From Raoultibacter phocaeensis (GTDB lineage: Bacteria; Actinomycetota; Coriobacteriia; Coriobacteriales; Eggerthellaceae): DNA of 64,000 nt. This document shows, piece by piece, positions 54,462 through 63,415 of this stretch (position 1 is its first letter; each line of letters opens with the position of its first letter). Under the pieces are notes generated by a model. The model did not search any database and was not told where the DNA came from. It worked only from the letters and a program-made list of their open reading frames with translations. The translations under genes were made by a program, and so were the position numbers. The stretch is from assembly GCF_901411515.1 (NCBI RefSeq), contig NZ_CABDUX010000002.1, positions 372,001 to 436,000 of the forward strand, in the 5' to 3' direction.

Positions 54462-55088
54462 ATGAACATCGTGTTGTTGGGGGCTCCGGGCGCCGGTAAG
54501 GGTACGCAAGCCGCTAAGCTGGTTGAAGAGTACGAACTGCCGCATATCTCGACGGGCGACATGCTGCGCGCAGCGGTCAAGCAAGGAACCCCGCTGGGAA
54601 AGAAAGCCAAGTCTTTCATGGACGCCGGGGACCTTGTTCCCGATGACGTCATCATCGGGCTCGTGACCGAGCGGCTTCAGGCGAAGGACACCGAGAAAGG
54701 CTTCATTCTCGACGGCTTTCCCCGCACGTCGGCCCAGGCTGTCGCGCTCGATGCCGAGCTTTCGAAACTCGGCCGTCCTCTCGATGCGGCTCTGCTCATC
54801 GACGTCGACCCCGAGGTCATCGTGGGCCGCCTCACCTCGCGCCGCATGTGCAAGGATTGCGGCTACATCGGCACTGCTGCTGATGTGACCTGCCCCAAGT
54901 GCGGCGGCGAAATGTATCAGCGCGATGACGACAACGAAGCGACGGTGCGCAACCGCCTCGATGTGTACGAGAAGTCCACAGCTCCCTTGATCGATTACTA
55001 CCGCGGCTGCGATCTGCTTGTCGCTATCGACGGCGACCGCGACCCCAACGTCGTCTACGCCGACGTGAAGAAAAGCCTCGGCCTGTAA
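54462..55088 (+). CDS. adk: Adenylate kinase
   Basis: A 208-residue adenylate kinase converting ATP + AMP to two ADP. GAPGAGKGT at residues 7-15 is the P-loop, STGDMLR and LDGFPRT are AMP-site motifs, and the LID holds a zinc site (CKDC and CPKC). The ATG follows GAAAGGA. The last residues (SLGL and stop) lie inside the first unit of a tandem repeat. In most bacteria map and infA follow; here they do not. Confidence 0.98.
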   Translation: MNIVLLGAPGAGKGTQAAKLVEEYELPHISTGDMLRAAVKQGTPLGKKAKSFMDAGDLVPDDVIIGLVTERLQAKDTEKGFILDGFPRTSAQAVALDAELSKLGRPLDAALLIDVDPEVIVGRLTSRRMCKDCGYIGTAADVTCPKCGGEMYQRDDDNEATVRNRLDVYEKSTAPLIDYYRGCDLLVAIDGDRDPNVVYADVKKSLGL

Positions 55089-55159
55089 AGGGCGAGGCTC
55101 ACAAGGGCTTCGGCCTGTAAGGGGCGAGGCTCGCAAGGCTTCGGCCTGTGAGGGGCGAG
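55075..55159 (+). repeat. 31-32-bp tandem repeat spanning the adk stop
   Basis: Units begin at 55075, 55107 and 55138: GCCTCGGCCTGTAAAGGGCG, GCTTCGGCCTGTAAGGGGCG and GCTTCGGCCTGTGAGGGGCG at their starts. Each is GC-rich with a GAGGCTC or GAGCGGG part. The first unit contains the adk stop codon TAA, so copies 2 and 3 duplicate the end of the gene. Confidence 0.75.
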
Positions 55160-55238
55160 CGGGCCGAAGGGTTGCGCTTGCAAAGCTTAACGTGATCGCG
55201 CAGTGCGAGTTCGCAAGTCTCGGGCGCACGGTACACCG

Positions 55239-55272
55239 AAGCGGGAAGCCGGATTGCCGGTTTCCCGCTTTT
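55239..55272 (+). terminator. Terminator after adk
   Basis: AAGCGGGAAGCCGG (55239-55252) pairs with CCGGTTTCCCGCTT (55257-55270), one G-U pair, 4-base loop, then TTCTT. Confidence 0.85.
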
Positions 55273-55331
55273 CTTATCGAGCGCCGTGTGCGCTGCCGTC
55301 GATTGCCGTCGCATGCCCGTGCTTCATCGCG

Positions 55332-55351
55332 TATAATCTGATTCGTTTATG
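55332..55351 (+). promoter_or_regulatory. -10 box giving a leaderless mRNA
   Basis: TATAAT at 55332-55337 ends 11 bases before the ATG at 55349. Transcription should start at about 55344, leaving about five bases of leader, and there is no ribosome site. The -35 region is weak (TTGCCG at 55303-55308 is too far). Confidence 0.5.
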
Positions 55352-57535
55352 CCAAGCTTATGGGAAAAGATCAGGGTGCTTGTACGCGATTATGCGCGTG
55401 CGAACAAGGCTGCCCTCGTTCACATCGCTAAGTGCATCGTCGTCATCGTGCTCGCGGCCACCATGCTCGAAGCGTTCGTTTTCAACTTCAACTTCTTCTC
55501 GTCGGCGGGCTACAACACGATCAACCTCAGCAGCAAGCTCGATCTTCAGGAGACGGGAACTGCGCTCGAGCCCGAATACCGACTGACCGAGGTCGATCAT
55601 GTCATCGAATTCTCGAACCTCAACACCGAGGTCCGCAACCTCAGGCTCGATTTCGATTTCGAGCAACCTGCGCAGGCGCTCCAGGTGAAAATCCAATTTA
55701 CCGACGAGGCGCACCATACGTACTTCGATTCGACCGAATACACGGTGGGCGTTCCGACGACGATTGTATCGACGTTTGTCGGCCAAAGCGAATACATCAA
55801 TCTCAACACAACGGGGCTTGTCGACAACCTCCGTATCGAAATCGTCGGCGATGACGTGCAGTATCCGATTCTTTTGAGCGGCGTGTACGTCAACGCGCAT
55901 CACCCGTTCGATTTCAATACGACGCGCTATTTGGTTACGCTCGGTATCCTTGCGCTCATCTGCGTGTTCAGGCCTAAATCGAGCATATACCGCTGCTTTA
56001 TCGTCGAGCGCCCGCGTCGCTCGAAAGTCATCATCGTGGCAACGGTTGTTATCGAAGTGTACCTTATGGCGACGTTTCTGCTTCTCGGTTCGAATCTGGT
56101 GGGCGTAGCTACGCCCACGTACAATTACGGTTCATGGGACGGTGTGAGCATCGTCAATACCTTCGAGGTGGGCGGCGACAATGCCCAACAATACGCCGAG
56201 CTTGCAAAATCGATGGCGAAGGGCCAGCTCTACCTAGAAGAGGAGCCGCCTCAGTGGCTCCAAGACATGGCCGATCCGTACGACAAGGGGGCGCGTGACG
56301 AGGCGCAGAAGGTGACGGGCGAGCCGTACCTGTTTGATGTCGCCTATCACGACGGGCACTACTACGTGTACTTCGGGGTGGTTCCCGTGCTTTTGTTCTA
56401 CTTGCCGTTCTTCCTGGTGACGGGGGCGAATTTCCCGACGGCTATCGGGGTGCTTGCCGCGTGCATCGCGTTCGTGCTCGGCTGCTCGGCGCTGCTCGAC
56501 CGATTCGCGCGCTACCATTTCAAACGGGTGAGTTTAGGGTTGTACCTGCTTTTGCAGATACCGCTCGTTTTCTGCTGCGGCGTGCTCTATCTGCTGAAGT
56601 TCCCCACGTTCTACTCGCTTCCCATCATGCTCGGGCTCGCGTTCTCGGTGTGGGGTTTGTACTTCTGGATGAGGGGCCGCACGTCGGCATCGCCCTGCCC
56701 ATGGTATCTTGCGGGCTCGCTGTGCATGGTGCTCGTCGCGGGGTGCCGTCCCCAGTTGCTTGCCTTCTCACTGCTCGCATTCCCGTTGTTCTGGCGTCTG
56801 TTCATTACGAAGCGGCACCTGTTCACGCCGCGGGGAGCACGGGAATTCGCCTGCTTGATCGCACCGTATCTTGTCGTAGCCGCGGGACTCATGTGGTACA
56901 ACTGGGCTCGGTTCGGTTCGCCGACTAATTTCGGGGCGAACTATAACCTGACGGTCAACGATATGACCAAACGCGGATTCAGTTTCGGAAGGCTCGCCCC
57001 GGCTTTCTTCGCGTATTTCTTGCAGCCTCCGAGTGCGTCGGGCGTGTTCCCGTTTATCCAGCCCGCTCCGTTCGACACCACCTACATGGGGCAAACCATC
57101 AAAGAGGTTACGTTCGGCGGCATCCTCGCATGTTTGCCGATCCTGTGGATACTGCCGTTTTCCAAGCGCATTCTGCGGATGCGGATCGCCCAGCGCTCGA
57201 CGCGCACGATCGCCGGCGTCATCCTTGTGCTCCTTTCGGCAGGCGTGCTCGTCGCGCTCCTCGATGCGCAGATGGCGGGCATTCTCCAGCGCTACTACGC
57301 CGATTTCAGCTTCATGTTCCTTGCAGCGGCCGTATTGCTTGCGTTCATCGTGAACGAGAACCTCGATCAGGAATCGGTCACGCGCAACCTGCTCATGAAA
57401 GTGCTCATCGTACTTGTAGCCTTAAGCGTTCTCTACAGTCTGCTCGTCTGCTTCGTTCCCGAGACGGGCTGGTTCTCCGATATCTACCCCTGGGCCTATC
57501 AGGAGATCATCGAGACGGCCCAGTTCTGGACGTAG
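55349..57535 (+). CDS. Large multi-pass membrane protein of unknown function
   Basis: A 728-residue protein. One membrane helix lies at about 25-45, a beta-rich extracytoplasmic domain at about 50-185, then roughly ten more helices to the C-terminus. A polytopic region with large polar loops recalls GT-C glycosyltransferases or YfhO-like proteins, but I see no signature that proves it. Possibly involved in cell-surface glycan assembly. The start has no ribosome site and sits 12 bases after a TATAAT box, suggesting a leaderless transcript. The vsr gene follows 9 bases after its stop. Confidence 0.75.
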   Translation: MPSLWEKIRVLVRDYARANKAALVHIAKCIVVIVLAATMLEAFVFNFNFFSSAGYNTINLSSKLDLQETGTALEPEYRLTEVDHVIEFSNLNTEVRNLRLDFDFEQPAQALQVKIQFTDEAHHTYFDSTEYTVGVPTTIVSTFVGQSEYINLNTTGLVDNLRIEIVGDDVQYPILLSGVYVNAHHPFDFNTTRYLVTLGILALICVFRPKSSIYRCFIVERPRRSKVIIVATVVIEVYLMATFLLLGSNLVGVATPTYNYGSWDGVSIVNTFEVGGDNAQQYAELAKSMAKGQLYLEEEPPQWLQDMADPYDKGARDEAQKVTGEPYLFDVAYHDGHYYVYFGVVPVLLFYLPFFLVTGANFPTAIGVLAACIAFVLGCSALLDRFARYHFKRVSLGLYLLLQIPLVFCCGVLYLLKFPTFYSLPIMLGLAFSVWGLYFWMRGRTSASPCPWYLAGSLCMVLVAGCRPQLLAFSLLAFPLFWRLFITKRHLFTPRGAREFACLIAPYLVVAAGLMWYNWARFGSPTNFGANYNLTVNDMTKRGFSFGRLAPAFFAYFLQPPSASGVFPFIQPAPFDTTYMGQTIKEVTFGGILACLPILWILPFSKRILRMRIAQRSTRTIAGVILVLLSAGVLVALLDAQMAGILQRYYADFSFMFLAAAVLLAFIVNENLDQESVTRNLLMKVLIVLVALSVLYSLLVCFVPETGWFSDIYPWAYQEIIETAQFWT

Positions 57536-57544
57536 GCGGGTTTC

Positions 57545-58063
57545 ATGGCTGTCAATCCTTGCGTACCGAAAGCGTCGTCGGAAGCCGTCCATAAGTCGAT
57601 GGTGTCCAACAAGAGGGCGAACACGAAGCCCGAGCTTCTCGTGCGCAAGCGCTTGCGCGGGGCGGGATTGACGGGCTACCGACTCCAGTGGAAGGTGCCG
57701 GGTCGCCCCGATGTTGCGTGGCCGGGAAAGCGCGTGGCGCTGTTCATCAACGGATGCTTCTGGCATCGCTGCCCTCATTGCAACCTGCCGCTCCCGAAAT
57801 CGAACATCGAGTACTGGCATATCAAGTTCGAGCGAAACGTCGAACGCGACGAGAAAAATCTTGCTTTGCTTGAAGAGCTCGGATGGAAGGTCCACGTTGT
57901 CTGGGAATGCCAACTCAAGAAAAAGAAGATCGACGAGACGTTTTCCGAGCTGCTCCCGCTGCTCGCCGAAGAGCTCGGCAAACCGCTTCGCGCCTTGGAA
58001 GCGGACGATCATGCAAGCGATCGGGCGGACGCGTCGGGGGTTTCTGCTACGACCGAGGCGTAG
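57545..58063 (+). CDS. vsr: Very short patch repair endonuclease (Vsr)
   Basis: A 172-residue Vsr-type endonuclease, which nicks DNA at T:G mismatches made when a 5-methylcytosine deaminates. SNKRANTKPELLVRKRL, GRPDVAWPGKRVALFINGCFWHRCPHC and KFERNVERDEKN are the family's conserved blocks, including the catalytic Asp and the zinc-binding Cys/His set. Vsr genes normally lie beside a cytosine methyltransferase; none is present here, so it is an orphan. A ~25-residue tail after the core is poorly conserved. It starts 9 bases after the membrane gene and is convergent with the GGDEF gene. Confidence 0.92.
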   Translation: MAVNPCVPKASSEAVHKSMVSNKRANTKPELLVRKRLRGAGLTGYRLQWKVPGRPDVAWPGKRVALFINGCFWHRCPHCNLPLPKSNIEYWHIKFERNVERDEKNLALLEELGWKVHVVWECQLKKKKIDETFSELLPLLAEELGKPLRALEADDHASDRADASGVSATTEA

Positions 58064-58216
58064 GCCGTGGGCGCATCGGGGTTGTGGCTGCGGCAGAAGC
58101 CGGCGACCGAATCGTGGGTGCGCAGGCCGGACGGTCTTTGGTCCTGGGCGGTGTCTGATGCAACGAAATGCGGCGGCCACCGCGTTTGTTTATCCGAAAA
58201 CGGCGAAACGCAGCGG

Positions 58217-59353
58217 CTATCGCGCTTGTTTAGCGAGGTAGAGTTGCTTGTCGGCCGCGCGAATGAGATCTTGGAGCGTTCGCATCTCGTCGGTGCACAT
58301 GGCGCAGCCGACGCTCGCTTTCAGGGGGTAGGGGGCTTTCGCCGCCTCTCCGAGCCGCTCAAGCTCTGCGTTCAGAATATCGGAGACGCGGTCCAAGCCG
58401 TGCTCGTCTCCGGTCTCGGCGACGAGCACGAACTCATCGCCTCCGTAGCGCGCCAAGAAATACGAACTGCCGGCAAAGCCCGATCGCATCGCGTCGGCTA
58501 CCCTTTGCAGCGCGCGATCGCCCTCGACGTGGCCGAACGTATCGTTGATGTGCTTGAAGCGGTCGACGTCGATGATGAAGAGGCGCAGGGGCCGCAACGC
58601 GTCTCGATGCCTCATCCTGCTCGAAACGTAGCGGGCAAGCTGGGTTCTGTTGTTGAGCTGGGTGAGGGGGTCGAGCGATATCTTCTGCTCCTGCATATCG
58701 AGATAGACCCACAGAAGGGCGAACGCAACGCCGACGCTCGTAAGCGGAACGCCGGGCAGAAACGCCTGTAGCGTAATGCCGACAAGCGGGAATACCGCGA
58801 ATGAAGCGAGTGCGATGTACTGCGAGCGTTGTGCGAAGTTCTCCTTTTTGAACGCACCGATGAGCGCATGGACGGCGGTGACGGCACCGTAACCGTACAC
58901 GATGCAGAACTGCACAGCGTACCAATCTCCCCGATAGTATGCGCCGTTTGCATCGACCGAGAGTATCCAGCCGGTTTCGGCGGACAGCGCTATCAGGACA
59001 ACTGATACGATCAGGGGCAAAGCGCTCAGCGCGAGCCCTTTTGCCGTCGATGCGAAGCGCGAGTTCTGAACGCGTTCGGAATAGACGAACCAGCAGAAGC
59101 TGCCGACGGATGCGGCGAGGTAATACAGGGCGTTTATGCAGTAGCTACCGAAGCGGCCGAGATGCGCAAAGCCGTTGTCGACGAGGGCCCATGCGACGTC
59201 GAGCCCGCATGCGACGATGTTTGCGATCAGAACCGCTGCGAACCAAACCTGCCGGTCGCGCAAATCGCTACCCAGGTACGTCTTGGCAAGGATCAAGGCC
59301 ATGATGAGAACACACAGGCCGTTTACCTCGATATAGAGCAAAAGCGGATCCAT
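58217..59353 (-). CDS. Membrane diguanylate cyclase (GGDEF)
   Basis: A 378-residue protein: about seven membrane helices over residues 1-205, then a GGDEF domain (about 210-375). LDPLTQLNNR opens the domain, and RYGGDEF is intact, so it should make cyclic-di-GMP. No RxxD inhibitory site is seen before the motif. Its N-terminus is of the same type as that of the GGDEF/EAL protein at 35528-37477, so the two may act on the same signal in opposite directions. The ATG follows GGAGG. TATACT on the minus strand (59403-59408) may be its -10 box. Confidence 0.9.
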   Translation of the reverse strand: MDPLLLYIEVNGLCVLIMALILAKTYLGSDLRDRQVWFAAVLIANIVACGLDVAWALVDNGFAHLGRFGSYCINALYYLAASVGSFCWFVYSERVQNSRFASTAKGLALSALPLIVSVVLIALSAETGWILSVDANGAYYRGDWYAVQFCIVYGYGAVTAVHALIGAFKKENFAQRSQYIALASFAVFPLVGITLQAFLPGVPLTSVGVAFALLWVYLDMQEQKISLDPLTQLNNRTQLARYVSSRMRHRDALRPLRLFIIDVDRFKHINDTFGHVEGDRALQRVADAMRSGFAGSSYFLARYGGDEFVLVAETGDEHGLDRVSDILNAELERLGEAAKAPYPLKASVGCAMCTDEMRTLQDLIRAADKQLYLAKQAR

Positions 59354-59749
59354 GTTCCTCCTTGAACATGATACATGACCTAAACAGTCAGCAATAGGCG
59401 ATAGTATAGCGTATCCTCGCGAATTCCTGCCATTCAGGTATGTTTTCAGGATGCCGTGTGCTTTCGGACCGCCGAGCATCGCTTTCTGTCGTCTATGAGA
59501 ACCTGCTCGTATTCGTTCACGCTTCCACCATAAAAACTGGCCGTTTGCCGATGGGAGCGACCGCGGCAAGCTGCCCGTTGCCCTCGTCGCATAAAGCGAA
59601 GAATTCCTACTGGTATCATGAATGCCGTGTATCCGATCAGACGAAGAGCTCTGAGTGGGGTTGAGGTTTAGGTGACGCTACGGCGCATCGCAAGCCGACG
59701 GTCATCGAAAGCTTCCGATCAGAGCATAATCCCTTCAAAGGAGAGGTGT
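59354..59749. other. Divergent promoter region, GGDEF and PFOR genes
   Basis: No credible gene. TATACT (59403-59408, minus) could serve the GGDEF gene and TATCAT near 59617-59622 (plus) the PFOR gene, both without a clear -35 box. The PFOR leader ends in AAAGGAGAGG. Confidence 0.4.
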
Positions 59750-62700
59750 ATGACGAGAGAACTGAAATCAATGGACGGCAACAATGCTGCTGCGTACGTC
59801 TCCTATGCGTTTACGGAGGTAGCAGGCATTTACCCCATTACCCCGTCGAGCCCTATGGCCGATTTGGTGGATCAGTGGGCCGCTGCCGGACAGAAGAACA
59901 TCTTCGGCACCACGGTGAAGGTATGCGAGATGCAGTCCGAGGGGGGGGCTGCCGGCGCGGTGCACGGGTCGCTTGCCGCAGGCGCGCTGACCACCACCTA
60001 TACCGCCTCGCAGGGTCTGCTTCTCATGATCCCCAACATGTACAAGATCGCAGCTGAAATGCTGCCGTGCGTGTTCCACGTCAGCGCGCGTACGGTTGCC
60101 ACCCAGGCGCTTTCCATCTTCGGCGACCATTCCGACGTTATGGCATGCCGCCAGACCGGGTTCGCCATGCTCGCCGAAAGCAACGTGCAGGAGGTCATGG
60201 ACCTGTCTGCCGTCGCGCACCTCGCCGCCATCAAAGGCCGCGTGCCGTTCATCAACTTCTTCGACGGCTTCCGCACCTCCCACGAAGTGCAGAAGATCGC
60301 CGTGTGGGACTACGACGACTTGGCCGAGCTGTGCGACATGGATGCAGTCGCGGCGTTTCGCGACCATGCGCTCAACCCCGAGCGCCCCGCCATGCGCGGC
60401 AGCCATGAGAACGGCGACATCTTCTTCCAGCACCGCGAGGCCATCAACGGCCACTACGACGCGCTGCCCTCCGTCGTCGAAGAGTACCTGCACAAGGTGA
60501 ACGAGAAGCTCGGCACCGATTACGAGCTGTTCAACTACTACGGTGCTCCGGACGCCGATCGCGTGATCGTGGCCATGGGCTCGTTCTGCGACGTCGTCGA
60601 GGAAGTCATCGACTACCTGAACGCGCACGGCGAGAAGGTCGGCCTCGTGAAGGTGCGCCTGTACCGTCCGTTCGTGTCCGAGAAGTTCGTGGCCGCGCTT
60701 CCCGCCACGGCAACCAAGATCGCGGTCATGGACCGCACCAAGGAGCCCGGTTCGGTGGGCGAGCCGCTCTACATGGACGTGGTCAACGCACTCGCTCAGG
60801 AAGGCCGCACCGATCTCACCGTCGTCGGCGGCCGCTATGGCTTGGGTTCGAAGGACACCCCGCCGTCTTCGGTGTTCGCCATCTACACGGAGCTCGAGAA
60901 GGACGCTCCCGCCCGCGAGTTTACCGTCGGCATCGTTGACGACGTGACGAACCTGTCCCTGCCCGAGGATCCGGCTTCCCCCAACACCGCTGCAGAAGGT
61001 ACCATCGAGTGCAAGTTCTGGGGTCTCGGCGGCGATGGCACGGTGGGTGCGAACAAGAACTCCATCAAGATCATCGGCGACCACACCGATAAGTACGTGC
61101 AGGCCTACTTCCAGTACGATTCGAAGAAGACGGGCGGCGTGACGATCAGCCACCTGCGCTTCGGCGATTCGCCCATTCGTTCCACCTATTACATCAACAA
61201 GGCCGACTTCGTGGCCTGCCACAATCCCTCGTACGTGACCAAAGGCTTCCGCATGGTCAACGACGTGAAGCCCGGCGGAGTCTTCATGATCAACTGCCAA
61301 TGGGATCTCGAAGAGCTCGAACATCACCTGAATGCCGAGGCGAAACGCTACATCGCCGAGAACGACATCCAACTCTACACCATCAACGCCATCGACCTTG
61401 CCCAGGAGATCGGCATGGGCAAGCGCACGAACACCATTCTGCAGTCGGCGTTCTTCTCGCTTGCGAACGTCATGCCGCAGGAAGAGGCCATCCAATACAT
61501 GAAGGATGCTGCCACCGCCTCTTACCTGAAGAAGGGCCAGGAAGTCGTCGATATGAACCACCGCGCCATCGATGCCGGTGCAACGGCCTACAAGAAGATC
61601 GAGGTTCCGGCTAGCTGGGCGCAAGCGACCGACGACGGGGGAGCGCCCGGGCTCGTCGGCCGTCCCGAGGTGGTCACGATGGTCAACTCCATCATGGAGC
61701 CTGTGGGCTGCATGGACGGCGACAGCCTTCCCGTCTCGGTGTTCGCGGCGCATGCCGACGGACAGTTCGAGCTGGGTGCTGCGGCGTACGAGAAGCGCGG
61801 GGTCGCCGTTACCGTTCCCACGTGGGATGCATCGACGTGCATCCAGTGCAACCAGTGCTCGTTCGTGTGCCCGCATGCGACCATCCGTCCGTTCGCGTTA
61901 ACCGCTGAGGAAGCGGCTTCGGCCCCCTCGGCTACTAAGCTCGTGCCGATGAAGGGCAAAGGCAACGAGGGCTATCAGTACACGCTTGCCATCTCGCCGC
62001 TCGATTGCATGGGTTGCGGCGTCTGCATCGGCACGTGTCCCACCGATTCGCTCGCAATGGTTCCCACTGAGGGCGAACTTGCGCAGCAAGAGGTGTTCGA
62101 CTACTGCGTGCAGTCCGTGGCCGATAAGCCCGAGCTGGAAGACGTGAGCGTCAAGGGCAGCCAGTTCAAGCAGCCGCTCCTCGAGTTCTCGGGAGCCTGC
62201 GCCGGCTGCGCGGAGACCGCGTACGCGCGCCTCATCACCCAGCTGTTCGGCGACCGCATGTACGTGGCGAACGCGACCGGCTGCTCGTCGATCTGGGGCG
62301 GGCCTGCGGCGACTTCGCCGTATACGGTGAACAAAGACGGACACGGACCGGCATGGTCGAACTCGCTGTTCGAGGACAACGCCGAGCACGGCTTGGGCAT
62401 GCTCCTCGGCCATGAGGCGGTGCGCAGCAAGCTCGTTGCCGACACCGAAGAGCTCGTGGCGGGAGATGTCAGCGAATCCGTCAAACAGGCCGCTCAGGCG
62501 TGGCTCGACTCCATGAACGAGGGAGATGCGAGCAAAGAGGCATCCGCTGCGTATGCGGCCGAACTTGAGAAGGTCGCAGCAGGCGATACGGGTGCGGCCA
62601 AACTCGCTTCCGCCATTCTCGAGAACAAAGAGTATCTCACCAAGAAGTCCGTCTGGATCTTCGGCGGCGACGGCTGGGCGTACGACATCGGCTACGGCGG

Positions 62701-63298
62701 CCTCGATCATGTGCTCGCTTCGGGCAAAGACGTGAACGTGTTCGTGTTCGACACCGAGGTGTATTCCAACACCGGCGGCCAGGCCTCGAAGGCTTCCAAC
62801 ATCGGCCAGGTCGCCCAGTTCGCGGCTGCGGGCAAAGATATCAAGAAGAAGAGCCTCGCCGAAATCGCCATTAGCTACGGGTACGTGTACGTGGCGCAGG
62901 TTGCCATGGGCGCCAAGCCCGCGCAGACCCTGAAGGCCATCGCCGAAGCTGAGGCGTATCCCGGACCGTCGCTCATCATCGGCTACTCGCCCTGCGAAAT
63001 GCACTCCATCAAGGGCGGCATGGCCAACTGCCAAGACGAGATGAAGAAGGCCGTCGATTGCGGCTACTGGAACCTGCTTCGCTTCAATCCCGCCGCCCCG
63101 GCCGGCAAGAAGTTCGTGCTCGACTCCAAGGAGCCTGCGGGCGGATACAAGGAATTCCTCATGAATGAGGCGCGCTACAGCCGCCTGACGCGTGAGTTCC
63201 CCGATCGCGCGAACGAGCTGTTCGAGCGTAACGAGAAGGCGGCAATGGATCGCTACGACCACCTTCTGAAGCTCAAGGAGGTCTACTCCGAGGCGTAA
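59750..63298 (+). CDS. nifJ: Pyruvate:ferredoxin (flavodoxin) oxidoreductase
   Basis: A 1182-residue single-chain PFOR, which turns pyruvate and CoA into acetyl-CoA, CO2 and reduced ferredoxin. YPITPSSPMADLVD is at the start; CIQCNQCSFVCPHA and CMGCGVCIGTCPTDS make the two-cluster ferredoxin domain (around residues 690-765); CAGC and a later Cys bind the third cluster; the thiamine-diphosphate site is GDGWAYDIGYGG with NTGGQ. All are intact. This is the central oxidative reaction of an anaerobe and a source of low-potential electrons that could feed the small ferredoxins. The ATG at 59750 follows AAAGGAGAGG; longer readings lack a ribosome site. Confidence 0.97.
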   Translation: MTRELKSMDGNNAAAYVSYAFTEVAGIYPITPSSPMADLVDQWAAAGQKNIFGTTVKVCEMQSEGGAAGAVHGSLAAGALTTTYTASQGLLLMIPNMYKIAAEMLPCVFHVSARTVATQALSIFGDHSDVMACRQTGFAMLAESNVQEVMDLSAVAHLAAIKGRVPFINFFDGFRTSHEVQKIAVWDYDDLAELCDMDAVAAFRDHALNPERPAMRGSHENGDIFFQHREAINGHYDALPSVVEEYLHKVNEKLGTDYELFNYYGAPDADRVIVAMGSFCDVVEEVIDYLNAHGEKVGLVKVRLYRPFVSEKFVAALPATATKIAVMDRTKEPGSVGEPLYMDVVNALAQEGRTDLTVVGGRYGLGSKDTPPSSVFAIYTELEKDAPAREFTVGIVDDVTNLSLPEDPASPNTAAEGTIECKFWGLGGDGTVGANKNSIKIIGDHTDKYVQAYFQYDSKKTGGVTISHLRFGDSPIRSTYYINKADFVACHNPSYVTKGFRMVNDVKPGGVFMINCQWDLEELEHHLNAEAKRYIAENDIQLYTINAIDLAQEIGMGKRTNTILQSAFFSLANVMPQEEAIQYMKDAATASYLKKGQEVVDMNHRAIDAGATAYKKIEVPASWAQATDDGGAPGLVGRPEVVTMVNSIMEPVGCMDGDSLPVSVFAAHADGQFELGAAAYEKRGVAVTVPTWDASTCIQCNQCSFVCPHATIRPFALTAEEAASAPSATKLVPMKGKGNEGYQYTLAISPLDCMGCGVCIGTCPTDSLAMVPTEGELAQQEVFDYCVQSVADKPELEDVSVKGSQFKQPLLEFSGACAGCAETAYARLITQLFGDRMYVANATGCSSIWGGPAATSPYTVNKDGHGPAWSNSLFEDNAEHGLGMLLGHEAVRSKLVADTEELVAGDVSESVKQAAQAWLDSMNEGDASKEASAAYAAELEKVAAGDTGAAKLASAILENKEYLTKKSVWIFGGDGWAYDIGYGGLDHVLASGKDVNVFVFDTEVYSNTGGQASKASNIGQVAQFAAAGKDIKKKSLAEIAISYGYVYVAQVAMGAKPAQTLKAIAEAEAYPGPSLIIGYSPCEMHSIKGGMANCQDEMKKAVDCGYWNLLRFNPAAPAGKKFVLDSKEPAGGYKEFLMNEARYSRLTREFPDRANELFERNEKAAMDRYDHLLKLKEVYSEA

Positions 63299-63321
63299 GC
63301 CTCGGCGTGCGGAGATAAGAG

Positions 63322-63356
63322 AAAGAGGCTTGTCGCAAAAGCAAGCCTCTTTTCTT
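63322..63356 (+). terminator. Terminator after the PFOR gene
   Basis: AAAGAGGCTTG (63322-63332) pairs with CAAGCCTCTTT (63342-63352), 9-base loop, followed by TCTTG. TATAGT at 63358-63363 just after it may be the -10 box of the next gene. Confidence 0.85.
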
Positions 63357-63415
63357 GTATAGTATGCAGATGAATCAGTAACCGTGTACGTATCAAGGAA
63401 GGAAAGAGGGACCCA

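Noticed and set aside
55075-55159. Tandem repeat considered as a CRISPR or attachment site
   Set aside because: Units abut with no spacers, and no integrase or tRNA is nearby.
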